Positions 45,967-58,739 of a stretch of 64,000 nucleotides of DNA are shown here, one piece after another. The translations under genes and the position numbers were made by a program. The notes under the pieces are model-generated. The model did no database searches. It worked only from the letters and a program-made list of their open reading frames with translations, and was not told the origin of the DNA. The stretch is from Glycine soja (taxonomy: Eukaryota; Streptophyta; Magnoliopsida; Fabales; Fabaceae), in NCBI RefSeq assembly GCF_004193775.1, contig NC_041003.1, forward strand, positions 22,506,790 through 22,570,789. Direction: 5' to 3'. Numbering within the stretch: the stretch's first letter is position 1; each line of letters begins with the position of its first letter.

Positions 45967-47329
45967 TAGTAATCAATTACCGGTGTTTTAAAACGTTAGA
46001 TTTTAAATTTCAAGAGTCACAACTTGTGTTTAAATAGTTTTAAATCATTTTAAACTTATGTAATCGATTACACAATACTTGTAATCGATTACCAGAGTTC
46101 TAAACGTTTTGATTTTCAAAATTTAAACATGAAGAGTCACATTTGTTGATGTGTAATCAATTACACCTTAATGGTAATCGATTACCAGTGTTTGATTTCG
46201 AAAAATAAATTTCCAAAAGTCACAATTCTTCAAGTGACTTGTTTCTAAAGATTTTTTCAAAAGTCACAACTTTTTAAGTGACTAGTTTTCAAAAGAGCCA
46301 CAATTTTTAAAAGGTGACTAGTTTCAAAGAAATTGCCAAGAGTCACAAACTTTAACTTGAGTCATCAAGAGATTATAAATATGTGACCATGGAATGAATC
46401 TTTCAATCAATCCTTCAACAATCTTTCAACTCTTTCTACAAAATTTTCTGATTCATTTCTCTTCATCTTTCTAAAATTTTTTGTTCAATACTTTCTCTTT
46501 CAAGAAAAGTTCTTTGATAAAAAACTTGTGCTATTCATCTTCTTCATTCACTTCTCTCTTTGCCAAAAGAATCGAAGGACTAACCGCCTAAATTATTTTG
46601 TGTCTCTCTTCTCCCTTTGCCAAAAGAATAGAAGGACTAACCGCCTAAATTCTTTTGTGTCTCTCTTCTCTCTTCCAAAAGATTCAAAGGACTAACCGCC
46701 TGAGAATTCTTTTGATTATTCCCTTTCCCTTAAACAAAGGATCTCAAAGGACTAACCACCTGAGATATCTTTTGTTTCCCCTGACAAAGATTCAAAGGAC
46801 TAACTGCCTGAGAATTCTTTGTCCCAACACATTGGAGGGTACATCCTTTGTGGTACAAGTAGAGGGTACATCTACTTGGGGATTATTATACTGAGAACAA
46901 GAGAGGGTACATCTCTTATGGATCAGTTCAAGTGGAGGGTACATCCACTTGGTTTTTCAAAGAGAACAAGGGAGAGTACATCCCTTGTGGATCTTTGGCT
47001 TGTAAAGGATTTTACAAGGTTGAAAGAAATCTCAAGAACCGCAGGTTGCTTGGGGACTGCATGTAGGCACGGTTTGTGGCCGAACCAGTATAAATCTGGT
47101 GTTTGTATTCTTCTTCCCTACACTCTTTAATTTCCGTTGTGTACTTTTAATTATCACTTTTACTTTTGGTTAACTTTCTATTTCTATTCTTTACTTTCTT
47201 AACTTAGTAGCAAAAGCCTAATTGAATCTAGTAACATTAAGAAGGATATTTTTTTAATTAGTCAAGACACATTAATAATTAATTCAACCCCCCCCCTTCT
47301 TAATTATTCCGAGGCCACTTGATCCAACA
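45967..47329 (-). mobile_element. Copia-type solo LTR, 1363 bp
   Basis: On the minus strand it begins TGTTGGATCAAGTGGC and ends AATTGATTACTA (final CA changed to TA). The 5-bp duplication is TAAGG (45962-45966, 47330-47334). It has TAATCGATTAC motifs, repeats of GAAGGACTAACCGCCT (46575-46810) and of GAGGGTACATC (46835-46990). It is related in layout to the solo LTR at 20806-21851. No internal region remains. Confidence 0.85.
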
Positions 47330-47334
47330 TAAGG

Positions 47335-48536
47335 ACCCTGCTGGAAGCCTGAAAATCCTCATTAAGTATACCCTTGTTGCTATTGATTTCCCATATAGTG
47401 AATTTCTTGAGTGTTTTCTTCAATGGGAATACATTGACCTATTTCATGAGCCTCACCACAGATGCTACAACCTGTAACCTGCAAAATAGAAGAATGTGTA
47501 GGTTGACCAATAGACAATTTAGTTGGCAACTTACCAAGTGTTTCTGTTAAAATCTCAAGTTGCTAAGAAAGCAACTTATTCTGTGCCAATAAAGCGTCAT
47601 GTGATGATAGTTCTAACAAGCTTTTCTTTGTGGGTTGATGGGTTTTGTTGCGCAGAATGGCATGATCACTGGCTGACATGTTCTCAATTAGCTCAGTTGC
47701 TTCTTCTAGGGTCTTCAGCTTTATTTTTCCCCCTGCAGAAGCATCTAGCAGTTGCTTGGTTTGTGGTCTCAGCCCATCTATGAACGTATTCAATTGAATT
47801 GGCTCGGAAAACACATGAGTAGGAGTTCTTCTCAATAAACCTCTGAACCTCTCCAATGCCACACTCAGAGATTCATCAGGGAACTGATGAAATGAAGAGA
47901 TTTCAGCTTTCCCCTCTGCAGTCTTGGACTCTGGGAATTATTTCTTTAGAAAATTTTCAACAACTTCTTCCCAGGTTTTCAAACTGTTACCCTTAAATGA
48001 GTGAAGCCACCTCTTGGCCTCTCCTGCCAATGAGAATGACAATAGGCTGAGTCTAATAGCTTCATCTGGCACACCGACAATCTTAACAGTGTTGCATATT
48101 TCAATGAACGTTGCAAAATGTGCATAGGGGTCTTCATTAGGTAATCCTTGGAATAAATTCCCATGTATTAAATGAATTAAAGAATGCGGGTAGTTGATGT
48201 TGTGAGCTTGCACTTCAGGACGTGCAATGCTAGTAAAAAATTGCGGTACTGAGCTGCTTGAATAATCCTCTCAAGGGTGATCCTCTGGTATTGCTCGTTT
48301 GCCATGATAGTGGCTTCAAGCAATTGAGTAGCGGATTCCCTTGATGATGGTGAATCAGGTGATAATGAATCAAAAAAATGAGTTTCTTCCTCAAGAATGG
48401 ATGCAACTGTTCTGTCTTGTAGAAGTTTCCTTATCTTCTCGGCCCTGTTCCTTCTCAATGTAGCTTCAATTTCTAAGTCCAGAGGAACTAAATTGCCTGT
48501 GGGAGATCTATGCATATAAAATACTAACAGACACAA
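47335..48536 (-). pseudogene. Athila-like gag, broken
   Basis: Minus-strand gag of the Athila/Calypso type. It begins near 48536 (about 48500 NLVPLDLEIEATLRRNRAEK), then IHGNLFQGLPNEDPYAHFAT, FSLAGEAKRWLHSFKGNSLK and TWEEVVENFLKK. After a stop or frame break near 47937 it continues with ALERFRGLLRRTPTHVF, FIDGLRPQTKQLLDASAGGK and KKSLLELSSHDALLAQNKLL. These blocks are characteristic of the capsid and C-terminal part. It follows the PBS and LTR at 48655-49668 on the same strand and is truncated at about 47335, with no pol. Confidence 0.85.
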
Positions 48537-48660
48537 CGATTATCCAATTTAATAAGAGAAGACAAATATGAATTGAGAACAAATATTCACAGATAATCAA
48601 AGGATAACGAATAAAGAATAGTCACCTAAAAACGAACTAACTTTCCAAATAAAAAAGTTC

Positions 48661-48680
48661 CTCGGCAACAACGCCAAAAG
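48661..48680 (-). promoter_or_regulatory. Primer-binding site of left Athila-like element
   Basis: Minus strand TTTTGGCGTTGTTGCCGAG, next to the LTR end. A slightly mutated form of the one at 51005-51022. Confidence 0.7.
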
Positions 48681-48682
48681 CT

Positions 48683-49670
48683 TGTTCGCTTCCGGCAAGT
48701 GCACCGGATTGCGCAAGTAGTATAAAACAGTAAGAACCGAGTATCGAACTCTCGGGAAACTTGTGTTACTTAGTAAAACTATTTCAGTGAATAGGTGTCT
48801 AGTATAAAAAGAGATGTGTTTACTATGAATAAGTGTGTAAACTAACTATTAAAAGGAAAATCACGTGAGTAATGATGTGTAAAGACAGATAGACAACACG
48901 TTGGTCTTCCTAATAGGTGCCTGATGTTAAAAGGATATTCTCTACTTAACAATGCTTATGTGTTCTATGGTGTCTCCTGAAATGCTAAACCCTAATTCCT
49001 CATGATAGTCTAGCCTAATCCTGATCAAGCATCGTCTGCAGATTCCTCTTGTTGGACTAAACTCGGCCAGGACCGCATTAAGACAAACATACAATAACTA
49101 GGTTATCGTACCCCGATCTGTCATGATAATATGACAAACTAGCCCCGTCCTATCAAGTTCTAAGAATCAAACTAGTTTCCACTGTTGAATGATCCTAAAA
49201 ACACATGCATCTACGTGATCAAGGCAAAAACATGGTAGAATGAAGTTCTGATAGCACAGTGAACACACAAAACATCATTAAATAGATAAAAAAGATATTT
49301 ACATCAAGTACCTACAAGGAAGAGGGAATAGAGGATTTAGCTTTCCATAACTGGGAAGCTTCCTTTACAACAAAGAGAAGAGAAAGATGAAAGATTGCAG
49401 AAATACAAGTAGTGAGGATGTCTCCTCCACCTCTAGGACCTCATAATCACTCACAAACACATCTCAAGCTCTTAGGATGGCTTCCTCTTCAAGCTCTGGT
49501 CTCTGCAGATCTTCACACAACAAAATCTCTCAAACTCTCTGGAACTTGGACCTTTCTCTCTCTAAAACTCTATAGACATGCAGAAGCTTCAAGAAAAGGC
49601 CAAACTCCCTTCCAAAATCTGATTTTAGGCTTATATAGATGGCTTTGTTCCTGCTCGTGTGCTTTCTTAG
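48683..49670 (-). repeat. Athila-like LTR, minus orientation (truncated)
   Basis: About 1 kb. Reverse-complementary to 50100-50998. Lacks the first roughly 440 bp present in the facing LTR, so it is truncated where the two meet. Confidence 0.8.
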
Positions 49671-49671
49671 T

Positions 49672-50998
49672 TGATGAAAATGACTAACTTTTGTGTATAA
49701 AACTTGTATAAATTGTATTAATCTCTACCAATTTATGGTTATTTTGTAGTGTTATAAGTATTTTCTGTTAAGTATAGGTAATAAATACTTAGTATTTTCA
49801 TTTTGTGTGTTTAATAATCATTTTCTCTCAATTTTAGGTTAATAAGGCAAACTTTGGAAAATGCTGTTTTTCACCTTCTCGCTAAGCCAATCTGCTGGCT
49901 TAGCGAGCGTCCGCTAAGCGCAACACTCCTGGGCTAAGCGCAAGGAAGACTCTGGAAGAAGATGAGCTGTATAGGTTCGCTAAGCGCACCGCTTCATCTC
50001 ACTAAGCGTACCACTTCAGTTCGTCCGCTAAGCGAGAAAGGCACGCACTAAGCCAAAATTCACTAATGTGCGCTAAGCGGTCCATAAGTGCGCTAAGCGC
50101 ATGAGCACGAACAAGGCCACCTATTTAAGCCTGAAATCAGATTTTGTGAAGAGAGTTTGGACTGGGATTTAGAGCTTTGCATGTCTAGGGTTTCTAGAGA
50201 GAGAAAGGTCCAAGTTCCAGAGAGTTTTTAGAGATTTTGCTGTGTAAAGATCTGCAGAGACCAGAGCTTGAAGCAGGAGCCGGTTTGAGAGCTTGAGATG
50301 AGTTTGTGAGTGATTGTGAGATCCTAGAGGTGAAGGAGACATCCTTACCACTTGTATTTTTTCAATCTTTCATCTTGTTCTTCTATTTGTTGTTAAGAAG
50401 GCTTCCTGGTATGGAAAGCTAAATCCTCTGTTGGATCTTCCCTGTAGGTACCTGATGTAAATATATTTCTATCTATTTAATGATGTTTTGTGTGTTCTCT
50501 GTGCTATCTGCTTTTCATTCCAGTTGCCTTTACCTTGATCACGTAGATGCATGCTTTGTTAGGGTCATTCAACAGTGGAAACTGGTCTAACTCTAAAGTC
50601 CTTGATAGTGCAGGGCTGAGTTGTCGTGCTTTCACGAGGAATTGGGGTGCGATAATTTAGTTGAGTATGTGTGTCTTAATGTGGTCCTGGTTGAGTTTAG
50701 TCTTACAAGAGGAATCTGTAGATGATGCCTGATCAGGATTAGGCTAAACTATCATGAGGAATCGAGGTTTAGTATCTCAGGAGACACCATAAGAACGCAT
50801 GATCATTGTTAGATAGAGAATATCTTTTTTGCATAGATAGTTTATACACCTATTCATATTCACACTTACCTTTACACACCAGACACCTATTTGCTGAAAT
50901 AGCTTACCAAATAACACAAGTTCCCCGAGTGTTCGATACTCGGTTCTTACTGTTTTATCCTACTTGTGCGATCCGGTGCACTTGCCGGAAGCCGAACA
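49672..50998 (+). repeat. Athila-like LTR, plus orientation
   Basis: Starts TGATGAAAATGAC and ends GCCGAACA just before a plus-strand PBS. It carries about ten copies of a GCTAAGCG-type motif at 49880-50105. With the minus-strand LTR at 48683-49670 it forms an inverted repeat with arms of about 0.9-1 kb and a spacer of about 440 bp. Confidence 0.8.
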
Positions 50999-51004
50999 AG
51001 TTTT

Positions 51005-51022
51005 TGGCGCCGTTGCCAGGGA
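51005..51022 (+). promoter_or_regulatory. Primer-binding site of right Athila-like element
   Basis: TGGCGCCGTTGCCAGGGA, a few bases after the LTR end, the usual Athila-type site. The leader after it is cut off at 51140. Confidence 0.85.
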
Positions 51023-51140
51023 ACTTCTTTTTATTTGGGAAGTTAGCTCGTTTTTAGGTGTCTATTCTTTATTTGTTATTCTTTTATTGTTTTTGTGAAT
51101 ATTTGTTCATAATTTCTATTTGCCTTTTCTTGTTGAACTG

Positions 51141-51461
51141 TGTCATACCCTAATTTCGTCCGGGGACTATTGCTTGATGGCATGCAACCTTTGATTGACC
51201 GCTTTGAGGTACTTGGCATCATTTGTTGCACAATATGTGAAGTCCCGAGACGTGCCGGAAATCAAAAGGAAGTGTTGTTACACAATCCGTGAAATTCCGT
51301 AATGTGCCGGAAATCAAAAGGAAATATTGTTACGCAATCCGTGAGTTTCCGTAACTCTTCGAAAGCTAAAAAAGGAGTAATTATATGATCCGTAAGGTTC
51401 CGTAACCTTATGAAAAGAAAACAAGTATCGTTATGAAATTCGTAAAGTTTCGTAACATTAC
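51141..51461 (+). repeat. Fragment of Ogre-like LTR, plus orientation
   Basis: Starts TGTCATACCCTAATTTCGTC at 51141 and matches the reverse complement of the end of the other Ogre-like LTRs. It is interrupted after about 320 bp by a same-family LTR in the opposite orientation. Confidence 0.85.
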
Positions 51462-52909
51462 TGTCGCAAACTACCCTTCGGCGGGAGGGCGACGCATGAC
51501 TCGCGGGATGCATGTTCCATGAAAGGAATATGCGCAGAGTCGCCACCAACATTTATTTGAGGAAAACGTCGGAAAAACCGGAAAAGACGCGATCTATGAA
51601 CTTTTAAGTGAAAGGCTCGGGAGTTGTATTTACGCACGGGGAAGGTATTAGCACCCCACACGTCCGTCACAAGGGACGACAGCCTTTAATCGAATGTGCA
51701 AACATGACTTTGATTTTTACGTTCCCATTTATGTCCTTATATCCTTTATACCCTTTTTATATTTTTTTCTATTTTTGTGGTCGACAAGGGTGTTTCCCTT
51801 TGCTCCTACGTATTCCTCAATTGTGATGGGGAAATCAGACCTACGTAGTTCTTTCTTATGCGTGAATCAAGTGATTCTTTTTACTTGAAAGGTGATCATT
51901 TTAAGGCGTTGGACCTTAAAAATGATCCATTTTACTTGGTAAGAAACTGAAATGATAAACTTTCAAAATCCTATTTTTGTGGACGAGCTTCACTAGGCGA
52001 GTTGATTTTAGCCTTAGTTTCACTTTAGTTATTAGTCAATTCAATTAAGAATGAGAAATCCCAAAGAGAAAACGTCCGATTGATTTTTTGCTTTATTTTA
52101 CTAAAAGGTATTTTTTATTATTATATTATTATTTTACCTCTCTATTTTATTTCCAACGTGGTTACGGCACGACCGAACGGTCGGAATTCATTTTAACCGA
52201 AATTAACGGATGATACAATTCAAAAGATCGGTGGAAATTTATTTTATTTTTAGATTAAGCGAGGAATGACTTAAATAAATGGCTTAAGCACGTCAAAAGG
52301 GGGTATAAAATGTAAATGAAAGCGGGAGAAAAAAAATACATGAAACAAAATGTGGACCACCACGGGTACATAGAATGAATTAAAAAGCTTGGTTTGAGGT
52401 ACTTACCCGTTGAAGACTGAAGAACGGTGAAGAACGAATGAAGAACGTCGAAGAACGGTCGAAAACATTCGCGAAATCACTCACGGAAACGTTACGGAGA
52501 CGCTACGGAAGCGCCTCGGCTTGGATTTTCTTCACGGAACTAATTTTCCTCAGCTATTTCGAGAGAGAGAGAAGTGCCTAAGGGGCTGAACCCTTTTCTA
52601 CTTCACTTCTCCCCCTATTTATAGAAAATTGGGGGAGAAGCTTGCCACCCAGCTCGCCCAGGCGAGCAAGGTTGCTTCCTCCAGAAGCAACAACATTCTG
52701 GAGGAATCTTCTGGAGGGCCCAAGTGGGCCTGGTTGCAATTTGCACCCCCATTTTTACTAAATACACCCCTTGCCCTTTTTTTGGTGATTCTTTTTCGTA
52801 AAGTTACGGAAACTTACGAATTTCGTAACGATACTTGTTTTCTTTCCGTAATGTTACCGAACCTTGCGGATTATATAATTATCCCTTTTTTGACTTACGG
52901 AATGTTACG
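51462..52909 (-). repeat. Ogre-like LTR C, interrupted
   Basis: Starts TGTCGCAAAC, preceded by ATTAC. Runs about 1.45 kb, then is cut at GGAATGTTACG by the next family member at 52910. The remaining roughly 200-300 bp should lie beyond 64000. Confidence 0.85.
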
Positions 52910-54552
52910 TGTCGCAACCTACCCTTCGGCGGGAGGGCGACGCGTGACTCGCGGGATGCGTGTTCCATGAAAGGAATACGCGCGGAGTCGCCACCAACGT
53001 TTATTTGAGGAAAACGTCGGAAAAACCGGAAAAGACGCGATCTACGAACTTTTAAGTCAAAGGTTCGGGAGTTGTATTTACGCACGGGGAAGGTATTAGC
53101 ACCCCACACGTCCGTCACAAGGGACGACAGCCTTTAATCGAATGTGCAAACATGACTTTGATTTTTACGTTCCCTTTCTATGTCTTTATATCCTTTATAC
53201 CCTTTTTATATTTTTCTCTTTTTGTGGTCGACAAGGGTGTTTCCCTTTGCTCCTACGTATTCCTCAATTTGCGATGAGGAAATCAGACCTACGTAGTTCT
53301 TTCTTATCAAGTGATTCTTTTTTACTTAAGTGGTGATCATTTTAAGGCAGTGGACCTTAAAAATGATCCATTTTACTTAGTGAGAAATTGAAATGACAAA
53401 CTTCAAAAGCCTATTTTTATGGACGAGCTTGACTAGGCGAGTTTATTTTAGCCTTAGTTTCACTTTAGTTATTAATCAATTCGATTAAGAATGAGAAATC
53501 CCAAAGAGAAAACGTCCGATTGATTTTCCGCTTTATTTTGCTAAAAGATGTTTTTTTTTATTATTATATTATTTTTTACCTCTTTTTTTTTATTTCCAAC
53601 GTGGTTACGGCACGACCGAACGGTCGGAATTTATTTTAACCGAAGTTAACGGATAATACAATTCAAACGTTCGGTGGAAAATGATTTTATTTTTAAGTTA
53701 AGCGAGAAATGACTTAAGTAAAATGGCTTAAGCACGTCAACAGGGGGTATAAAAAGTAAATGAAACGAGAATAAAAATACACGAAACACAATGTGGACCA
53801 CTACGGGTACATAGAATGAATCGAAAAGCTTGGTTCGAGGTACTTACCCGTTGAAGATCGAAGAACGAATGAAGAACGTCGAAGAACGGTTGAAACCTTT
53901 GCGAAATTCCTCACGGAAAACGTTACGGAAACGTTTCGGAAGCGCCTCGGCTTAGATTTTCTTCACGGAAACAATTTTTCCAAGCAAATTCGAAAGAGAG
54001 AGAAGTGCCTAAGGGGCTGAACCCTTTTCCTCTTCACTTCCTCCCCTATTTATAGCAAAATAGGGGAGATGGTTGCCGCCCAGCTCGCCCAGGCGAGCCA
54101 GGTTGCTTCCTCCAGAAGCAGCAGCCTTCTGGAGGAATATTCTGGAGGGCCCAAGTGGGCCTAGGTGCTATTTGCACCCCCATTTTTACTAAGTACACCT
54201 CCCTCTGCTTTTTTTGGTGATTCTTTTTTTCCGTAAAGTTACGGAATCTTACGAACTTCGTAACGATACTTGTTTTCTTTCCATAATGTTACGGAACCTT
54301 GCGGATTACATAATCATCCCCTTTTTTACTTACGAAATGTTACAGAATCTCACTTAATTATGCAACGATGCTTCCATTTGATTTCCGGTGTGTCACGGAA
54401 ACTTACGGATTGTGCATCAATATTTTTTGGTTTTCCGGCATGTCCTGGAATTTCACAAATTGCCTAATGATGGGTGCCAAGAACCTCACAAGGACCAAAG
54501 AAAAGTCGCATGTCATCAAGCAAAGGTCCCCGGACGAAATTAGGGTATGACA
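52910..54552 (-). repeat. Ogre-like LTR B (3' LTR of element B)
   Basis: 1643 bp, TGTCGCAACC...GGGTATGACA, shorter than the 2.2-kb type. Preceded by TTACG. One CTACGTA module near 53225 and an AAGG-core hairpin near 53330-53370. Confidence 0.9.
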
Positions 54553-54870
54553 GTTGCCCCTCTTTACTTGTCTTTTATTGGAGATAAAAGGAAAGTAAAG
54601 ACAAGACACTAATTTCGTTCCTCTCGATTTGACGAGAGTCGCGGGTGACCATAAAATCTCCACATGCAAATGACTTGTTGTTCCCGGAATTTCACAAATT
54701 GCCTAATGATGGGTGCCAAGCACCTCACAAGGACCAAAGAAAGGTCGCATGTCATCAAGCAAAGATCCCCGGACGAAATTAGGGTATGACACTAATTTCG
54801 TTCCTCTCGGTTGACGAGAGTCGCGGGTGACCATAAAATTTTCGCATGTAAATGACTTGTTGTTCCCGGA
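54507..54870. repeat. 182-bp direct repeat across the LTR/interior junction (2 units)
   Basis: The marker CCCGGA ends at 54688 and 54870, a 182-bp period. Each unit holds the last part of the LTR including TATGACA plus the adjoining interior. The purine tract present after the first LTR end is missing from the second unit. Confidence 0.9.
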
Positions 54871-55074
54871 GGAACAAAAGGTGCAGAAGACTATGTCAGT
54901 CTCTGCATGCTATCAAGCGTTCTGTCTTACAGATAGCAAAAGAATGTTTATACGGATAACCACTCGGGTATTTCCGCCCGTCAGCATGACTCAAAAGTCA
55001 GTATGACAGATCTTGTAAGTGCGGAAGATGATGTAAATCTCCGCGTGTCAACGGGCTTGTCGGCCGCGATTGAC

Positions 55075-55400
55075 GAAGGGTGCAGAATGACCAAATTTTG
55101 TCTCTGCGTGTCATCGGGCTCGCCGCCTCTGGATGACAAAAGAGTGCGGATAACCGTAAGGTATCTCCGCGTGTCATCGGGCCCGCCGCCTCTGGATGAC
55201 AAAAGGGTGCGGATAACCGTAAGGTATCTCCGCGTGTCATCAGGCCCGCCGCCTCTGGATGACACAAGGGTGCAGAATGACCAAATTTTGTCTCTGCGTG
55301 TCATCGGGCCCGCCGCCTCTGGATGACAAAAGGGTGCGGATAGCCGTAAGGTATCTCCGCGTGTCATCAGGCCCGCCGCCTCTGGATGACATAAGGGTGC
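55075..55400. repeat. 63/64-bp tandem array (element B)
   Basis: Five units starting at TCAT in 55111, 55174, 55237, 55301 and 55364. Two unit types alternate irregularly (A: GCAGAATGACC...TCTCTGC; B: GCGGATAACC...TCTCCGC). Confidence 0.93.
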
Positions 55401-57456
55401 ATGTCACATGACCTCAGGGTCAGTATGACAAAGATTATGGGGCGGCCGACAAAAGCAAGGCTCTTGCTCCTACGTATCCTCCAATGAGGAACTCAGACCT
55501 ACGTAGTTCTAGATAACTTGTGAGACTTGAAAAGTCTCCATCGGAAGATGCTGACATCTCCGGAAAGGGCGCAGATGACCACATTGGCCTCTGCTCATCA
55601 ATCACACTTGGGGTCACTGAATGACGAGGTGCGGATAACCGTAAGGTGTCTCCGCGGGCTACCAGCTCTTGGGTCATGACAACAAAAGGTGGTGTGGTCG
55701 ACAAAAGCGAGGCTCTTTCTCCTACGTATCCTCCAATGAGGAACTCAGACCTACGTAGTTCTGGAGGGCGGCCGACAAAAGCAAGGCTCTTGCTCCTACG
55801 TATCCTCCAATGAGGAACTCAGACCTACATAGTTCTAGATAACTTGTGAGACTTGAAAAAGTCTCGGTGTTTTCTTCACTAAAAATGCAAACATGCTTTA
55901 GTAAAGAGACAAATATTCCAACTGATTAGAGCAGCATATGCTTTTTTTTCGAGTGAAAAGAACAATGCGTTTACCGGGGAAGGAGAGTATGTTGATGAAA
56001 TCCCCCACAACCATAAATGAGATTTTGGATGTTAGCATTTCGTTTCTAAATGACCATTTAGAGGAAACACTGGGTTCGACAAAAATAGAAGAAATCCACT
56101 CAAAGTGTATCAATCTCGCACAGGTAAGTGTTTTATCGTAATTCCGAACCATAGATATGTCACGACTTGACTTTGCGAATTATTTCCTATCAAATCAAAG
56201 ATTACACGTGTGATCATGGATCAATAGGACTTCCCTTGGAAATGGGTTCTTTTGGTGGTTTTTTTTTTCCGGCTTTTGATTTTTTTTGTTGGCTTTTTCC
56301 TTTTCTGTTTTTGCTTGACGCGAGGTGAGCAAGTCACCGACGCACAGGATTTTGGTTGGCCATCAAAGGGGGAAGACCATTTTAGGTCGTGGTTTCCTTT
56401 CCTTCTTTTTGTTCATTTGGTGACAATTCTGTATTGTTCAGATATTGTCCGGTCCAAAGACCTCTCTGCACATTTCTTCTGGTTTCTTTGACCGGGAGCT
56501 TGCTTCTTTTTTACTTTCTCCCATTCTTTTTTCTTTGACTTGGAATTTTCTTTCCTTTCTTTTCGCTTTCTCCCACTCTTTGATTGGGAATTTTCCTTCT
56601 TTTCTTTTTTTGCTTTCTCTTTGATTGGAAATTTTCCTTCTTTCCTTTTTTTTTGCTTTCTCTTTGATTGGAAATCTTCCTTCTTTCCTTTTTTTTGCTT
56701 CCGAGGGTAAGGATTGACATTCTCACCCTGGGTCAAGGTTTATGGTGAGTCAGGATTTCGGCTCAAGACTTGTAGAATGGCTAGACATGATACATGTCAG
56801 GGTTTGGTTTGGTTCAAGGATAAAAGGGATGCCCCACATTATTTCCATGACACAAATGCAAAAATGATGATTTGGAAACTTTATGCAAAACTGGTCATGC
56901 ATGCACCTATGCGGACACTCAAGCGTCAAATTTTTATGGTCATGTGATGCTAGGGCTCAGGATTCATTTCCTCTATTTTAAATCAACCCAATGTTTCCAA
57001 AATATGTTCTTTTGTCAATTTGTGCATTCATCCGAGTCTATTTCGGGCGTCCGGGGAAATTTCACAGCATTCACCCTTCAGGTGTAGACACATTTTTTTT
57101 TCCAAAAACTAGCTATGATCAGCGAATTTTTCTTTAAAGAAAAGTTGGAAGTCATCTCTTTTCAAAAGCATGTTGGTTTTTCAGCTAGACAACTTATTTT
57201 TCTTTTTTCTCTTTTTTTTTTCTTTTTTTTTATTTGTTTATTTCTTTTTCTTGTTTGTTTTTGTTTTTTTTTTCCTTCTTTTTTTTTTCTTTTCATGAGG
57301 TATTTTGCTACCTAAACATGTGTATATTTTTGTGAGGTATTTTTGCTATATACATGCATATCCAAGGTATCTTGCTACCTAAACATACATATATATATAT
57401 TTTGTGAGGTATCTTTTTGTTACATACATGCATATCTAAGGTATCTTGCTACCTAA

Positions 57457-57498
<42 letters not shown>

Positions 57499-57859
57499 TG
57501 AGGTAGTTGTTTGCTACCTGAATTACATACATGCATATCTAAGGTATCTTTCTACCTAAACATACATATATATATATTTTGTGAAGTATGACTACCTTCC
57601 GAGCTTGTGCTCGTTTTATTTAAATTCTTAGGATCATGAGCAACTAGGTGTGCCCCACTATGACTTGAGAAACAAAGCTGATCAAATAACAAGCAGAGAT
57701 TTAAAAGGTACTAGGTTGCCTCCTAGTAGCGCTTCTTTAACGTCTTGAGCTGGACGCCTTATGACTTGTCGGTCACTGACCTAGTACTTTGCTTACCTTT
57801 GGCTTTGGACTTGGTCGCCTATTGGTCGGCCATGTGGTGTAGGCAATACTCAAACCTTT

Positions 57860-58640
57860 TTATGGATGAGCAGAGGTGAACTCTAGAGGTGATGGCGGTG
57901 CGTCTGTTGCCCGCTGCCGGCCATCCCCAGGCTGCTGTGGTGTTTCGCCCTGCGCCTGCCTGGAGACGCAGTACTTCTTGATGAAAGCTCGATTGGTAGG
58001 GGGGGCCTGATGACCTTGCTGGGGGCGACAGGCACTCCCTAGAACTGACAGAGACCCGTATTTAGAGCTGGTAACTCCAAGACCCTGTTGGCCTTCTTCG
58101 GGTCCACTAGGTGTCTTGCGGGCACAATCCCTGCAAACAATAGATGACATCAAAAATCAGTTGGGGGAGGTGCATACTTACCTATGCCACGACGACATGA
58201 ACTTGCTGGGGGGAACGGGCGCCCTGTAGGGCCGACAGAGGCCCGTAACCAGAGCTGGAAACCCCAGGGCCCTGTTGGACTTCTTCAGGTCCACTGGGTG
58301 TCTTTGTGGGTGCGATCCCTGCAAACAATAGATGGTATCAGAAATCAGTTGAACCATATGCATACTTACCCATGTTGGGACGACACATACCAACTAATAC
58401 TTTTGCAGGGGGAGATTGGCATTGCGGTCGCTGGGCAGAATGTTGCTAAGTAGCAATGTCATCTATATCTATGTAAGAGTGGTCATGTTGGTGCGCATGA
58501 TCCGCACTCGTCTCTTTGCAGCGGTACGGGTGAAATCTTGCCCCGGTATGCATAGTAGCTGTGTGACAGCCTCCCTCTCTGGTTGTGCTCGCACAGTTGG
58601 CCCTCCTCCAATATTAGGGGGTGGCCTAGGAACCGTTAAA
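57860..58640 (-). pseudogene. Plant transposon-domain ORF remnant, second copy
   Basis: Collinear with 18578-19420. Minus-strand blocks include VQLISDTIYCLQG, KSNRALGFPALVTGLC and NRAFIKKYCVSRQAQGETPQ. The same internal tandem duplication of the LISDTIY...GLC region is present, so the duplication predates the split of the two elements. Frameshifts persist. No intact product is expected. Confidence 0.6.
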
Positions 58641-58739
58641 AGGAAACTACTGGCCCCTTAACCGGGAGTGCAAGTCTCGGTTAAGCATTTAAGGACAGAG
58701 GACCTTAAATTCTCTTAAGGTGTAGATGTGGAGCACACT

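Noticed and set aside
54980..55400. Proteins such as VSSGPPPLDDTRVRITVRYLR on both strands of the 63/64-bp arrays
   Set aside because: Frames come from the repeat period. No family, no conserved start, and both strands are equally open.
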